A stretch of 64,000 nucleotides of DNA, from NCBI GenBank assembly GCA_945875845.1, contig CAMCMB010000008.1, forward strand, positions 62,001 through 126,000, written 5' to 3'. Below the pieces are notes generated by a model that saw only the letters and a list, made by a program, of their open reading frames with translations, was not told where the DNA came from and did no database searches. Position numbers and translations under genes: made by a program. The DNA is from Pirellula staleyi DSM 6068 (GTDB lineage Bacteria > Planctomycetota > Planctomycetia > Pirellulales > Pirellulaceae). This document shows positions 1 to 8,486 of the stretch, in pieces (position 1 is the stretch's first letter; each line of letters begins with the position of its first letter).

Positions 1-3000
1 GCTGGGTGAACTCAAAGGGATTCCAACGACTGCTGGAGTCCCCATACCGACTGTGAACATTGGCCATTTGCGCGACCAGCGTCTGAATTTTTTCGATCGT
101 TGGGATGGTGACTTGGCGGTCGCGCTGGGCCTCGTTGAGTCGTCCAACAGCACTGGCGCTTTGTGTCAGCATCTTTTCGTTTTCGACGACAGTCCGCTCA
201 AGATCGTTCAAGTGGTCTTCGACCCGCTGGAGCCGATTGTTCATTTGGACGGTCATCGCCGCCGCCTGTTGGACCTTGCCCATGGACGTCAATATCATCC
301 CTTCATGAAACATCTTTTGAGCGGATTCCAGAATGCTGCGGCATTCGTCTGCCCGTTGCTCGGCGCGGTCCAGCAATTGCGATGCTCTGCTGCCGTCCCG
401 TTCAGGGTCTACGTCACCTGAGACCATGTCTGCAGGGTCTACGTCTGCAGGGTCTACGTCTGCAGGAACAATCGATTCATTGTCGGTCTTCGTTCCGTTC
501 GGACCAGCTGCGGGCGAACGCGTATAGGCCAACCGCAGGGCATCGGCAGTGTAGTGTTTTTCGGCATCGCGAATTTGCTGCCACAGGTTGCGGCAACGCG
601 TCAGGGACTGCTGCAGGTTCTCGGACTCTCTGCCCAAACTCGGATCAAAGTCGCGAGCCGAAACCTTCGACGCCTCGATGATCTCAACTCCTCTGGCGAC
701 CTCCGCATCGCAACCGTGCAACGCTTCCCGGCAGGCGTCGGTCTTCCCTTGGCGGAGCATGGTGGCAGCAGCTTCGATGTTCCGCCTCGCCTGCACCACT
801 GCTGTGTCCGGGTCCATGTTGGGCTCCACCAGCACGCGCGAGGCAGGTAGACCCAAGCTTTGCGAGAACTCTTGACGCGCTTCCTGAATCTCCTGTTGAA
901 GCCGATCGACACGCGGTGTCGCTTGATCGCGGATCTGTTCGGCCAAGGCGGCGGCATCGCTTGCAGTCAACATCAACTGCTGTAACGAGTCCTGGAACTG
1001 GTGTAGATCCTCGTCGATGGAATCGGAAGCTGCTTTTTCAAGCAGTTCGCTGGCCCACTGGGATCTCTGTCGCAACTCGGCTTCGATCCATTGCGTTGGA
1101 TAGCTCATCCCCTGGAGCTTGTCCGAAATCGCATGCAATTCCTTTAATCCCTCGGCGCGAAAGTCTTCGATGGCTTTTGCCAATCGCTGGGCTTCGTCGA
1201 GTTTTCGGCTGGCCAGCTTGATGGGAATTTCGATGGCGGAAACGGCATCGGTCGTGGCGATCGCATCGGCATCCTTGACATCCTTTTGAGCCGAGGGGAT
1301 CAAGTGATCAAAATAGCTTGGGACCGGAAAGAAACCATCCTCGAGGGCAGCGTCGGCGAGCCGCTTTTCTTGATCGAGGGCCGATTGCAATTGAGCTTGG
1401 AGACGATTCAATTCGTCGTTGACGTTCATAAGGGAATCCTCCAGCGTCTTGATGGCGGTGGTAGCGCGTTGGCGGCGCAGCTGGATGGCCTGATAAATCT
1501 CGTCGAACGTGAGGATAATCTCGTCAGGAATCCCATCCGGATCTGGCTTGCCTTCCGCTTTTGCCCGCTCGCGAATCATGTCCATCAGCACCAGCGGTAT
1601 GCCGGTCGCTCGCGTGAATTTCAAGGGCTTGCCGGAGATACGGCGGCATGTCTCATCGTAGCGTTCGCGGCTAAACGCGTTAACGACCGTATCCCAAGTT
1701 CCTTTGGGCTCAACGATTTCGCGAGACTCCTTCAGCACGCGGCGAATCTCTTTGTTCATGATCAACAAGTCGTCGATATCGTTCAGCGCGTTATAACTTA
1801 GTTCGCGTGTGGCTCCAGCATACCCTCGTTCATCAATGCGATCGCGAGAACCCAGCAGATCCGAGCTTTGGGCGAACAACTGATCCAGGCCATCGGTCTC
1901 CTTGGCGACGGACGCCTCTCGCTCATGCAACATGCTCATCGCACGTTCCTTGGCGGGTTTCCTGGCCCGGTTGAAAACGTAGAGCAAACCGCTCAATAGA
2001 GCCATCAAGGCCGCACCTACACCGAGCAAGACCTGCTGAATCAATCGGTACCTAGCCTTTTCGCCTTCGATTCGTTTCAGTTCGGCTTCTCTCAACGCAT
2101 TGCCTTGTACCGCTTGGTCTTCTGCTTGCTTCAGGACTTGAGTCAAATCCAGATCACCGTTGCGCATTTTTTTGTCGGCGTCTTGCAACAGCTTTTCCAT
2201 CTCTTGGATGGGGACCTTCGCAGCCGAGTTGGGAGTTTTGGCTAGCTCCGCAGATGCTTGCTGGATCTCCGTCCGATTGGCGTCGAAGCCCTTCCAGGCC
2301 GCATACCCATTCAAGTACGAATCCATCTCTGTGCCAAGCTGCTTCAATGGCTGGCTGGAAGGCCCTGCATTTTCCGGCTTAAGCCCATCCTCGAGAGCAC
2401 CCAGCCGCTGTCGCCACTCGTTCAATGGAGGCCTAGCCAATTCACCCGTCGCTTGCGGATGCTGGGATCGGAACTCGGCGCTCTTCGTTTCAACTTCACT
2501 CATGAGCTCCTTGTGATGCGCGATCGATTCTTTCGCTGCTTGCAAGTCGCGTAGCCGCTCCAATTCTTCACGCCGTGCCGACTCCGCTTCCTCGGCGATC
2601 GAACGATCCAATCGCTGATTGATGGTTCGCACGGTATCCTTGACCGCATCCACAACCCGGCCCCCTCCACGCATGGCTCGAAAGGCGGGTTGGTCTAACT
2701 CGCCTATCCACTTGGAACGCCCCAACCCTCTTCGGTCCTGCGCTTCGGAAGAAAAGTAACTGAATTTGCGCTCCTTCAAAAACAGTACGAAGATCGCGCC
2801 GTCGGTCTCGCCCGTTACCGGATGAACCAATTGGCCAAAACCCGTGCGGTTGCTGAGCCCCTTGCCCAACGCCGACTCAACTGCATCCATACCGAAATAG
2901 GTTCGTCGATCGGCAGCCGTGAAAGACTCACCGTCGGCATTCGCCATCAAGACGACCGTCCAATGGGGGCCATTTTCTGCAAGCCACCCCGCAAGAGTCC

Positions 3001-3208
3001 GGAGCTGACTTTGCCCGACCCCGACGTCTCCTTTGACGTAAAGGTGTTGATCCGCAGACCAAATCTCACTGACCTCCTTCACGGAGCCGATTTGGGCGTA
3101 CGCGGAAGCAGTCGCAGTCGCAGTCCGTTGGGCCAGTGCCACAGGGCATAATGCAAAAAAGGAAACAATGACTGCAAACGCAGCCGGCGCACCTGATATC
3201 GTTTTCAT
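1..3208 (-). CDS. Large membrane-anchored coiled-coil protein with TPM-like N-terminal domain (partial, C-terminus beyond window)
   Basis: I translated this frame from the ATG at 3208 down to base 1; it stays open for about 1069 codons and leaves the window, so the C-terminus is missing. Residues 1-26 form a signal peptide ending near ALA-QR. Residues about 40-170 resemble a TPM (TLP18.3/Psb32) fold, with VVLMANADG and FVLFLKERKF as core strands; this is a weak family guess. Residues about 185-380 are charged and helical, followed by one membrane segment near residue 395 (LLGVGAALMALLSGLLYVF). The remaining 660 residues are Glu/Gln/Arg-rich predicted coiled coil, presumably cytoplasmic. A 15-bp repeat encodes PADVD units. 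No gene follows it in the window. Function unknown; a membrane-organising or stress role is only a guess. Confidence 0.85.
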   Translation of the reverse strand, partial: MKTISGAPAAFAVIVSFFALCPVALAQRTATATASAYAQIGSVKEVSEIWSADQHLYVKGDVGVGQSQLRTLAGWLAENGPHWTVVLMANADGESFTAADRRTYFGMDAVESALGKGLSNRTGFGQLVHPVTGETDGAIFVLFLKERKFSYFSSEAQDRRGLGRSKWIGELDQPAFRAMRGGGRVVDAVKDTVRTINQRLDRSIAEEAESARREELERLRDLQAAKESIAHHKELMSEVETKSAEFRSQHPQATGELARPPLNEWRQRLGALEDGLKPENAGPSSQPLKQLGTEMDSYLNGYAAWKGFDANRTEIQQASAELAKTPNSAAKVPIQEMEKLLQDADKKMRNGDLDLTQVLKQAEDQAVQGNALREAELKRIEGEKARYRLIQQVLLGVGAALMALLSGLLYVFNRARKPAKERAMSMLHEREASVAKETDGLDQLFAQSSDLLGSRDRIDERGYAGATRELSYNALNDIDDLLIMNKEIRRVLKESREIVEPKGTWDTVVNAFSRERYDETCRRISGKPLKFTRATGIPLVLMDMIRERAKAEGKPDPDGIPDEIILTFDEIYQAIQLRRQRATTAIKTLEDSLMNVNDELNRLQAQLQSALDQEKRLADAALEDGFFPVPSYFDHLIPSAQKDVKDADAIATTDAVSAIEIPIKLASRKLDEAQRLAKAIEDFRAEGLKELHAISDKLQGMSYPTQWIEAELRQRSQWASELLEKAASDSIDEDLHQFQDSLQQLMLTASDAAALAEQIRDQATPRVDRLQQEIQEARQEFSQSLGLPASRVLVEPNMDPDTAVVQARRNIEAAATMLRQGKTDACREALHGCDAEVARGVEIIEASKVSARDFDPSLGRESENLQQSLTRCRNLWQQIRDAEKHYTADALRLAYTRSPAAGPNGTKTDNESIVPADVDPADVDPADMVSGDVDPERDGSRASQLLDRAEQRADECRSILESAQKMFHEGMILTSMGKVQQAAAMTVQMNNRLQRVEDHLNDLERTVVENEKMLTQSASAVGRLNEAQRDRQVTIPTIEKIQTLVAQMANVHSRYGDSSSRWNPFEFTQ
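428..466. repeat. 15-bp coding tandem repeat
   Basis: About 2.6 copies of a 15-bp unit beginning gtctgcagggtctac. On the minus strand they encode repeated Pro-Ala-Asp-Val-Asp inside the long coiled-coil protein. A degenerate related stretch lies just before it near 402-415. The 15-bp period keeps the frame, so copy-number change would alter only linker length. Confidence 0.9.
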
Positions 3209-3628
3209 AAGTTAAAAATTATGTCCCGTTCGTAAACCCAAAATCGCTCGATCGCTTGTTTTCATTTCCTCGCGCCCCTTCCACTTCGGGTCCGCGAAAC
3301 CATTTGCGGGGAGGCCTATAGAATACACGCTATAGGTGGAATCGTCGCGTCACTTTTGCAGCGGGAGCCCATGCCCATGCCTCTGGGCTCGTTAGAGACG
3401 CATTCGCTCGATGGTGTGGCAACGCTTTTCCGTTATGCATCCTCGTTTTCGCTAGCAAATTCTCGAATTCGACCTATTTTACCTGACTCCTACCACCGGT
3501 ATGGCAGTCCAGAAATTCCTCACGTTTTAGGGGTTCATTCTTTTTCCAGAGCACCTGCATCGCCGGCCTCCGACGCTTGTGAAATCGGTCGATTGAAAAA
3601 GGATTTTCATTGAGGTAGCGATTAAAAA
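3209..3628. other. Intergenic region between divergent genes
   Basis: This 420-bp stretch separates the start of the leftward coiled-coil gene from the rightward barrel gene and must hold both promoters. I see no convincing gene: the reading frame at 3356-3613 has no recognisable motif and odd composition. No strong hairpin or repeat stands out. Confidence 0.6.
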
Positions 3629-4469
3629 GTGCGGAAATTTTTTGAAAGAACCAAGCGATGGGCAGCTACAGGGGCGATCATCATTTCGTTAGTCTCCGTT
3701 TCATCTGCGGATTCGCCATGCGGTGAAGGACCGGACTTGCAATGCGACGGCGCTGCTGGGTGCGATGCCATCGGCGGCGGCGGTCTGGGTAACGTTCCAT
3801 CCTGGCAGTTTAGCGGTTGGTTGAATGGTGGATTCCTGCTGAGCAGCCGAGCAAACCCGAGCGGTTTCAACGGCGCCTACAACCAAATCGACAATGACGG
3901 CGGGATGTTCAATCAAGCTTATCTAATCTTGGACCGAGCTGTCGAGAAATCGGATCAAACGATTGTTGGTGGACGGTTCGATGTGCTTTTTGGACACGAT
4001 TTTATCCTGGCGCAATCCAGAGGCTTGGAAGTCAATCCGAACGGCACATCGGGTTGGAACAACGAAGACTACGGGCTTGCTTTACCTCAAGCCTACGCAT
4101 CGGTCGGAAACAGCGAAGGGTTTGTCCGAGCTGGGCACTTCTACACGCCGATCGGCTATGAAGGAGTTCCCGCCACGTCCAACTTCTTTTATAGCAAGAG
4201 TCATTCGTACATGTTTGCCGGTCCGTTTACCCATCGGGGCGTTATCGGAACCATGCAAGTGGGTGACAGCGTGACCGTCGACTCCGGGCTAGTCAACGGC
4301 TGGAACGCTTTGGATCGAACCTCAGACAAAGGGGCATTCGTAAATCGGATCAGCTTTGGTGAAAAAAATAGTCCAACCAAATTGGTTCGATGGTACGGGT
4401 AATCCATTCAACGACAACGCGTCTTCGTCGCAGGTCGTTGCAGGCTTGGACGCCATCGTTACCTTCTAG
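3629..4469 (+). pseudogene. Outer-membrane beta-barrel protein (BBP2/DUF1597-like), frameshifted and C-terminally truncated
   Basis: The first frame starts at GTG 3629 with a signal peptide, then a Gly/Asp/Cys-rich stretch and barrel-like sequence typical of planctomycete outer-membrane porin-like proteins (WQFSGWLNGGFLLS, QAYLILDR, VRAGHFYTPIGYEGVPATSNFFYSKS). It stops at 4402 after 257 residues. The +1 frame continues sensibly as NWFDGTGNPFNDN and reads to a TAG at 4467-4469. Removing one A from the A7 run at 4362-4368 would join the two as GEKIVQPNWFDG. Even repaired it is only about 280 residues, where such barrels are usually 400 or more, so the C-terminal strands are missing. I infer a decayed gene; a sequencing indel could explain the frameshift but not the truncation. 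Confidence 0.7.
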
Positions 4470-4493
4470 GGTTCGTCCTAGTATGACCAAGTT

Positions 4494-4520
4494 CTCAGAG
4501 ATCTTCCTCAGATCTCTGAG
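4494..4520. other. Perfect inverted repeat (hairpin) after the broken barrel gene
   Basis: Two 11-base arms, CTCAGAGATCT and AGATCTCTGAG, separated by TCCTC. It lies 25 bases after the last stop of the barrel remnant and could act as a terminator stem, although no T-run follows. Confidence 0.6.
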
Positions 4521-4683
4521 AGGGTTGCGAGCGTGGGATAGACTTCCAACCTGTCATGCTGAAGGGGAGAGGCTGAAATCCTATCCCAATTGCACCCGCC
4601 TCAAAGTGGGCTGAATCCCGATTCTCTATTGCGCCATGCTCGAATACAATAGAGACCTTTGTCGTGGGAGAGCCCAGTCTCCG

Positions 4684-5097
4684 ATGGAGCCGTCAACGAT
4701 GAATGACCAATCGCGACGCTTCGAATTAACGCGACGCGTTCGGAGCGTTCGCTTTGCGATTCGAGGTATCTGCCGTCTCGTTTCTTCGCAACATAATACT
4801 TGGATCCATGCCGCCGCGACGGTTCTCGTGGTCGTAGCGGGTGCCGTATTGCAACTGTCTGCAAATGACTGGTGTTGGATTATTTTGGCAACCTCCATGG
4901 TCTGGACAGCTGAAGCCCTGAATACTTCGTTAGAATTTCTTGCGGATGTCGCCTGTCCTGACATCCATCCACTCGTGCGCGACGCGAAGGATGTTTCGGC
5001 GGGAGCTGTTCTCCTTTCCGCCATTGGGGCAGCGATGATAGGCACGATTGTGTTTTGGCCGTACATTGTCAATCTCCGTTCAAGCTTTATGGATTGA
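4684..5097 (+). CDS. DgkA-family membrane lipid kinase (diacylglycerol/undecaprenol kinase)
   Basis: A 137-residue membrane protein of DgkA size. Family hallmarks are visible: WTAEALNTSLEFLADV (membrane helix carrying the conserved Glu, Asn-Thr and Glu) and HPLVRDAKDVSAGAVLL, the ATP-site Lys-Asp segment. Three hydrophobic helices lie at about residues 40-60, 62-80 and 105-130. The family phosphorylates diacylglycerol (proteobacteria) or undecaprenol (Gram-positives); the AEALNT and AKD motifs suit either. The frame opens upstream at 4636, but the ATG at 4684 has a gggag motif upstream and gives a normal length; ATG 4699 is also possible. It stands alone between the broken barrel gene and the repeat block. 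Confidence 0.85.
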   Translation: MEPSTMNDQSRRFELTRRVRSVRFAIRGICRLVSSQHNTWIHAAATVLVVVAGAVLQLSANDWCWIILATSMVWTAEALNTSLEFLADVACPDIHPLVRDAKDVSAGAVLLSAIGAAMIGTIVFWPYIVNLRSSFMD

Positions 5098-5108
5098 ATC
5101 TCCCATGA

Positions 5109-5690
5109 GCTTACCCAGGGCGGCGCTGCGCTCTGCCCTGGGCTAGGTTGTGTAAGCCCGTTGGGCTATCGAACCATGAGCCCTGCGGGCGATTGAACAA
5201 CGACCCTGCGGGCGATTTGAACAACGACCCCGCGGGCGATTTGAACCATGAGCCCTGCGGGCGATCGAACCGTGGCCCTGCGGGCGATTGAGCGCCTGCC
5301 CCGGTTTGTTCCGGATGGAAATTTGGGTTGGTTTTTGCATTTCGCCCCGAATGGGGCAGCCACAACCTAGCCCAGGGCAGAGCGAAGCGCCGCCCTGGGG
5401 TGAATGCCCGCCAACGCGTCGTCGCCCTGAAGGGGCAAAACACGCAGGCGGTGCATGTGGGAATGACAGGTCCGTTTGGCCCCTTCAGGGCGATGGATGT
5501 CGCGGTTGATGGCTTACCCAGGGCGGCGCTGCGCTCTGCCCTGGGCTAGGTTGTGTAAGCCCGTTGGGCTATCGAACCACGAGCCCTGCGGGCTATCGAA
5601 CCACGACCCCGCGGGCGATTTGAACAACGACCCCTGCGGGCGATCGAACAACGACCCTGCGGGCGATCGAACCGTGGCCCTGCGGGCGGG
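5109..5690. repeat. Compound dispersed-repeat block (direct, inverted and tandem copies)
   Basis: A 68-base sequence at 5109-5176 recurs exactly at 5512-5579. Each copy holds a palindrome (cccagggcg...ccctgggc) and is followed by tandem units of about 24 bases built on gccctgcgggcga with gaacaa or gaacca spacers (5177-5288 and 5580-5690). An inverted copy of the palindromic part lies at 5361-5400. A 13-base inverted pair (gccctgaaggggc at 5424-5436, gccccttcagggc at 5479-5491) sits between. Frames reading through are repeat translations, not genes. This is typical of intergenic expansions in Pirellulaceae. Confidence 0.9.
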
Positions 5691-5820
5691 GCGAGTCGTT
5701 ACAATGCCGAGCAATTCCAAAACGAAAGCGAGACGGCCCCCAGGAGTGGTTTACTTAACGACATTTATCTCGCAAACTTATCCATCCTCGACATACCTTT
5801 CTTCAATTAGGGAGCATTCA

Positions 5821-6543
5821 TTGAACATTTTGTTGTGCGGTTTTCACTGGACCGGCTGCGATGCGCTTAGGCGACTCTTGCAGGCGAAACACAATGTATT
5901 CGTGTTTACGCACGAAGCTCCGTATCACATTCCCAGTTTGGCCGAATTCTGCAAGAAGACAAATACACCATTCTCGCTGGACAACATCTCGAAAACACCT
6001 TTGCCGTTCCAGCCCGACTGTATCGCATCGATCTACTATCGTTACTTGATCAAGTCCCACGTGATCGAAGCCTGCAATGGCAAAATCATGAATCTTCATC
6101 CATCACTTCTCCCTCAATACCGAGGCTGCAGTTCATTGACCTGGGCGATGATTGACCAACAGGAAGAAGCCGGGTTTACCTATCACTTGGTCGACCAGGG
6201 GTGCGATACAGGAAGGATCTTAGTTCAAGAAAGGGTTCCCATCATGCCATTCGACACACAAGGCTCCCTCTACCAGCGTGTCGCGACCAAAGCCATGGAT
6301 TCGTTCGATCTCGCATTGGAAATGCTCGTTTCGAACGAGGCAGGTCGGGAACAAGTGGGGGATCCATCTTATTTTCCGAGAGGATGCCCGCACGACGGAC
6401 AGATCAATCCACTTTGGCCGGACGACAAGATTGAGACGTTTATTCGTGCAATGATTCATCCACCCTATCCACCGGCTCAATACCGGGGAAGATCGATTCA
6501 TTCGTTCGAAGAATACTTGGATGCCGTTTCTCAAGAACAGTGA
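5821..6543 (+). CDS. Formyltransferase of the methionyl-tRNA/sugar-amine formyltransferase fold
   Basis: With a TTG start at 5821 (ggag 9 bases upstream) the protein has 240 residues. It contains the formyl-THF transferase signature MNLHPSLLPQYRG with the catalytic His and the Asn before it, and GCDTGRILVQERVPI, the conserved Asp-containing loop. It is shorter than Fmt, lacking the tRNA-binding C-terminal domain, which points to a sugar-nucleotide amine N-formyltransferase (WbkC, VioF, FdtF types). It converges with a leftward glycosyltransferase cluster that ends in a perosamine-synthase-like aminotransferase, so N-formylation of a 4-amino sugar is a reasonable inference. Upstream in-frame sequence runs into the repeat block and is probably not translated; ATG 5704 is a less likely start. 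The tail HPPYPPAQYRG resembles the Fmt-fold C-terminal strand. Confidence 0.8.
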   Translation: MNILLCGFHWTGCDALRRLLQAKHNVFVFTHEAPYHIPSLAEFCKKTNTPFSLDNISKTPLPFQPDCIASIYYRYLIKSHVIEACNGKIMNLHPSLLPQYRGCSSLTWAMIDQQEEAGFTYHLVDQGCDTGRILVQERVPIMPFDTQGSLYQRVATKAMDSFDLALEMLVSNEAGREQVGDPSYFPRGCPHDGQINPLWPDDKIETFIRAMIHPPYPPAQYRGRSIHSFEEYLDAVSQEQ

Positions 6544-6579
6544 ACGCGAGTTTTACGTTCCGACAAGAAAGGGCCGAAC

Positions 6580-7143
6580 TTAAGCGGCGATTTTCGATTT
6601 CTGGACTGGTTTTTTGCCCGACGGCAAAAAAAGGAAATGCAACCAGTGTCGCGCAAATCGGATACAACCAATTTGAATGCCAAGCACACGGTCGTCTTGG
6701 CTTTCCTTGTTCAATTTGGATGGGATAAAAGTATCCGACTCAATTTGGATGACGAGTGACTGGACACGGTGGTCAGCATAGATCCTCAAGCGAATGCGTC
6801 GTTTTCCGCGGAACCGAAACAGGGTCGGCGCTTGTTCGTTGATCGAAACACGGACGCCTTGTTTGTTTGGTCCACTACTCAGATCGATCCAAACCCAACG
6901 GACTTTGGAGGGTCTTGCAAGGGAACAAGTCAGCGTGGCATTCCCAGAGGTCCATACAAATGGCACGCCGGCATCGATTTCCATATCATGGCAACCCAAC
7001 GCTTGAACCAAAACGAACTCGCTACGTTCTTTCGCTCGTTTTTGATAGAAACATGCCAACGGGGTCGCTCCCCCGCTAAATTTGCCTGCGTATGACATGA
7101 GTTGCAGATGCGATCGAATCCGTTTGCCAATAGAGTATGTCAT
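6580..7143 (-). CDS. Beta-sandwich protein of the glycan cluster, function unknown
   Basis: Starting at the ATG at 7143, only 2 bases after the stop of the upstream glycosyltransferase gene, it gives 187 residues. The central part alternates hydrophobic and charged residues like a small beta-sandwich: NATLTCSLARPSKVRWVWIDLSS, then VSINEQ, LRIYAD, and IQIESDTFIPSKLN followed by DDRVLGIQIGCIRF. I recognise the D-TF-P...D-R-LG-I pattern as recurrent in bacterial glycan clusters, but not a named enzyme family. It has no signal peptide. Its place as last gene of a tightly spaced leftward operon suggests a role in making or recognising the same surface glycan. Confidence 0.65.
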   Translation of the reverse strand: MTYSIGKRIRSHLQLMSYAGKFSGGATPLACFYQKRAKERSEFVLVQALGCHDMEIDAGVPFVWTSGNATLTCSLARPSKVRWVWIDLSSGPNKQGVRVSINEQAPTLFRFRGKRRIRLRIYADHRVQSLVIQIESDTFIPSKLNKESQDDRVLGIQIGCIRFARHWLHFLFLPSGKKPVQKSKIAA

Positions 7144-7145
7144 GA

Positions 7146-8486
7146 TTAATCGGATGAGGAAGCGATCTGTAGGTTGGAAAACAAGGTCTCGATGGCACTG
7201 TCGACTCGATCGATGGTTGGAGAATCTGCCGGACACTCCCACAACTTCAAACATTCGCCTATCTCGTCGGACAATTCCATGATGGGCCTTTCGCCATGAA
7301 CTAGTTCTATGAAGGGCAACAGCATTTCTGCGTAGTTCCGTCCGCTGTGTCGTGAAACTGCCCAACTTCTTGACGCGTCCGCTCGCCGGACAGCGGCGTC
7401 ATAGTCTGCCGCGATTGCGGTTAAGTGCTCGCGCACCATGTTCACTTCTCGGGGTATTCGGACACGATAAATAAATTCGTCGGGAATCTCCGCGAACGAC
7501 CCACCGTCGCTCACGAGCGTTGGCCGGCCACTTGCAAGGCTCAAGACCACGCTTGCCGAAGCCCCTTCAATGATCGGAAACCTCAGGCAAGAAATCGCGT
7601 TCGCTTTCTCAAGCTCCGCCTCGAGCACAGAGGATTCGACCTTGCCAAGAATAGCTAAATCCACCGGATAGTCACACGATTGAGCAAGTTGCTTAAGATG
7701 TTTCTCATAGGACCTAGTCACCTTGCCCACGATTCGATATTGCCAGGTGGAGCTCAACGACGGGCAACTCCCAATCGACGCAATAACCGGCTCGCAGAGC
7801 TTGTTCACGTTAACATCCCCGATGGTTATCAATCGTAGCTTCGGATGCTTCTTGGTTGGTTTGCGAAGATTGCTTTCAAATTCGCATGGGTATGCGAGCG
7901 GAATAGTAGCGACGGGGCAGTGAACCAGATGGTCAGCCACAAATCGATAGAAATTCGCATGAGTCACGATGCCTAATGTCCCTTGAACCGCAAATCGAAG
8001 GACCGGATGACGAGTTGCTTTGGACATGTACCAGTCTCGCTGCACATCTCCCCGAAGCGCTTCGTCATACTCTGCAATCGCCTCTTCGCCTGCCTCTGCG
8101 TAGAGTACGTCCCGATACGTGTTATTGCCAGGACAGCAAGCCCATTCCGCGAGTAGATTATGAAGAATGTAGTCGTGCAAAAGCGTTATTCCAGGAACTC
8201 GAGCTTGGTGCTCAAGTGCATAGAAATGATTCGGCAAATGGTTACCCACGTTGTAGATTACCATATCAAACCCATGAAGGTAGTTCTCCAAATCGGATTC
8301 GATGTTGGACGCGTGGACAATTTCGCAGACACTCGTCGCTTGGGTTTTCGACACTTCCGATTGCAGCATTTCACATCGAATCAAAACAATCTCGTGCCCC
8401 ATCTTCTGAAGCGCTACGATAATTTCTCGACTAAATGCGCCTATCGCGGAGAACTGCGAGTAGGGGGTATACCAAGCTAGTCTCAT
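7146..8486 (-). CDS. Glycosyltransferase, GT-B fold (GT4-like)
   Basis: A 446-residue protein from ATG 8486; that ATG overlaps the preceding gene's stop as ATGA, implying translational coupling. It opens with MRLAWYTPYSQFSAIGAFSREIIVALQKMGHEI, the first strand and helix of a GT-B donor or acceptor domain. The C-terminal half has the GT4 nucleotide-sugar site: AILGKVESSVLEAELEKANAISCLRFPIIEGASASVVLSLASGRPTLVSDGGSFAEIP, where Glu-Gly-Ala replaces the more usual E-G-FG. The last 80 residues are helical. No signal peptide or membrane segment, so it probably acts at the cytoplasmic face. Donor and acceptor sugars cannot be told from sequence. Confidence 0.85.
   Translation of the reverse strand: MRLAWYTPYSQFSAIGAFSREIIVALQKMGHEIVLIRCEMLQSEVSKTQATSVCEIVHASNIESDLENYLHGFDMVIYNVGNHLPNHFYALEHQARVPGITLLHDYILHNLLAEWACCPGNNTYRDVLYAEAGEEAIAEYDEALRGDVQRDWYMSKATRHPVLRFAVQGTLGIVTHANFYRFVADHLVHCPVATIPLAYPCEFESNLRKPTKKHPKLRLITIGDVNVNKLCEPVIASIGSCPSLSSTWQYRIVGKVTRSYEKHLKQLAQSCDYPVDLAILGKVESSVLEAELEKANAISCLRFPIIEGASASVVLSLASGRPTLVSDGGSFAEIPDEFIYRVRIPREVNMVREHLTAIAADYDAAVRRADASRSWAVSRHSGRNYAEMLLPFIELVHGERPIMELSDEIGECLKLWECPADSPTIDRVDSAIETLFSNLQIASSSD

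Noticed and set aside
3356-3613. 85-residue frame between the first two genes
   Set aside because: Composition is random-like, with no signal peptide or domain, and the frame ends abruptly before the barrel gene.
5177-5288. Regularly spaced repeats that might be a CRISPR array
   Set aside because: Units are adjacent with no unique spacers of constant length, and no cas gene occurs in the window.
5111-5720. Minus-strand frames rich in Pro-Gln-Gly-Ser/Ala-Gly repeats across the 5.1-5.7 kb block
   Set aside because: They are translations of non-coding tandem repeats; several overlapping frames look equally good and none has a start context or independent motif.
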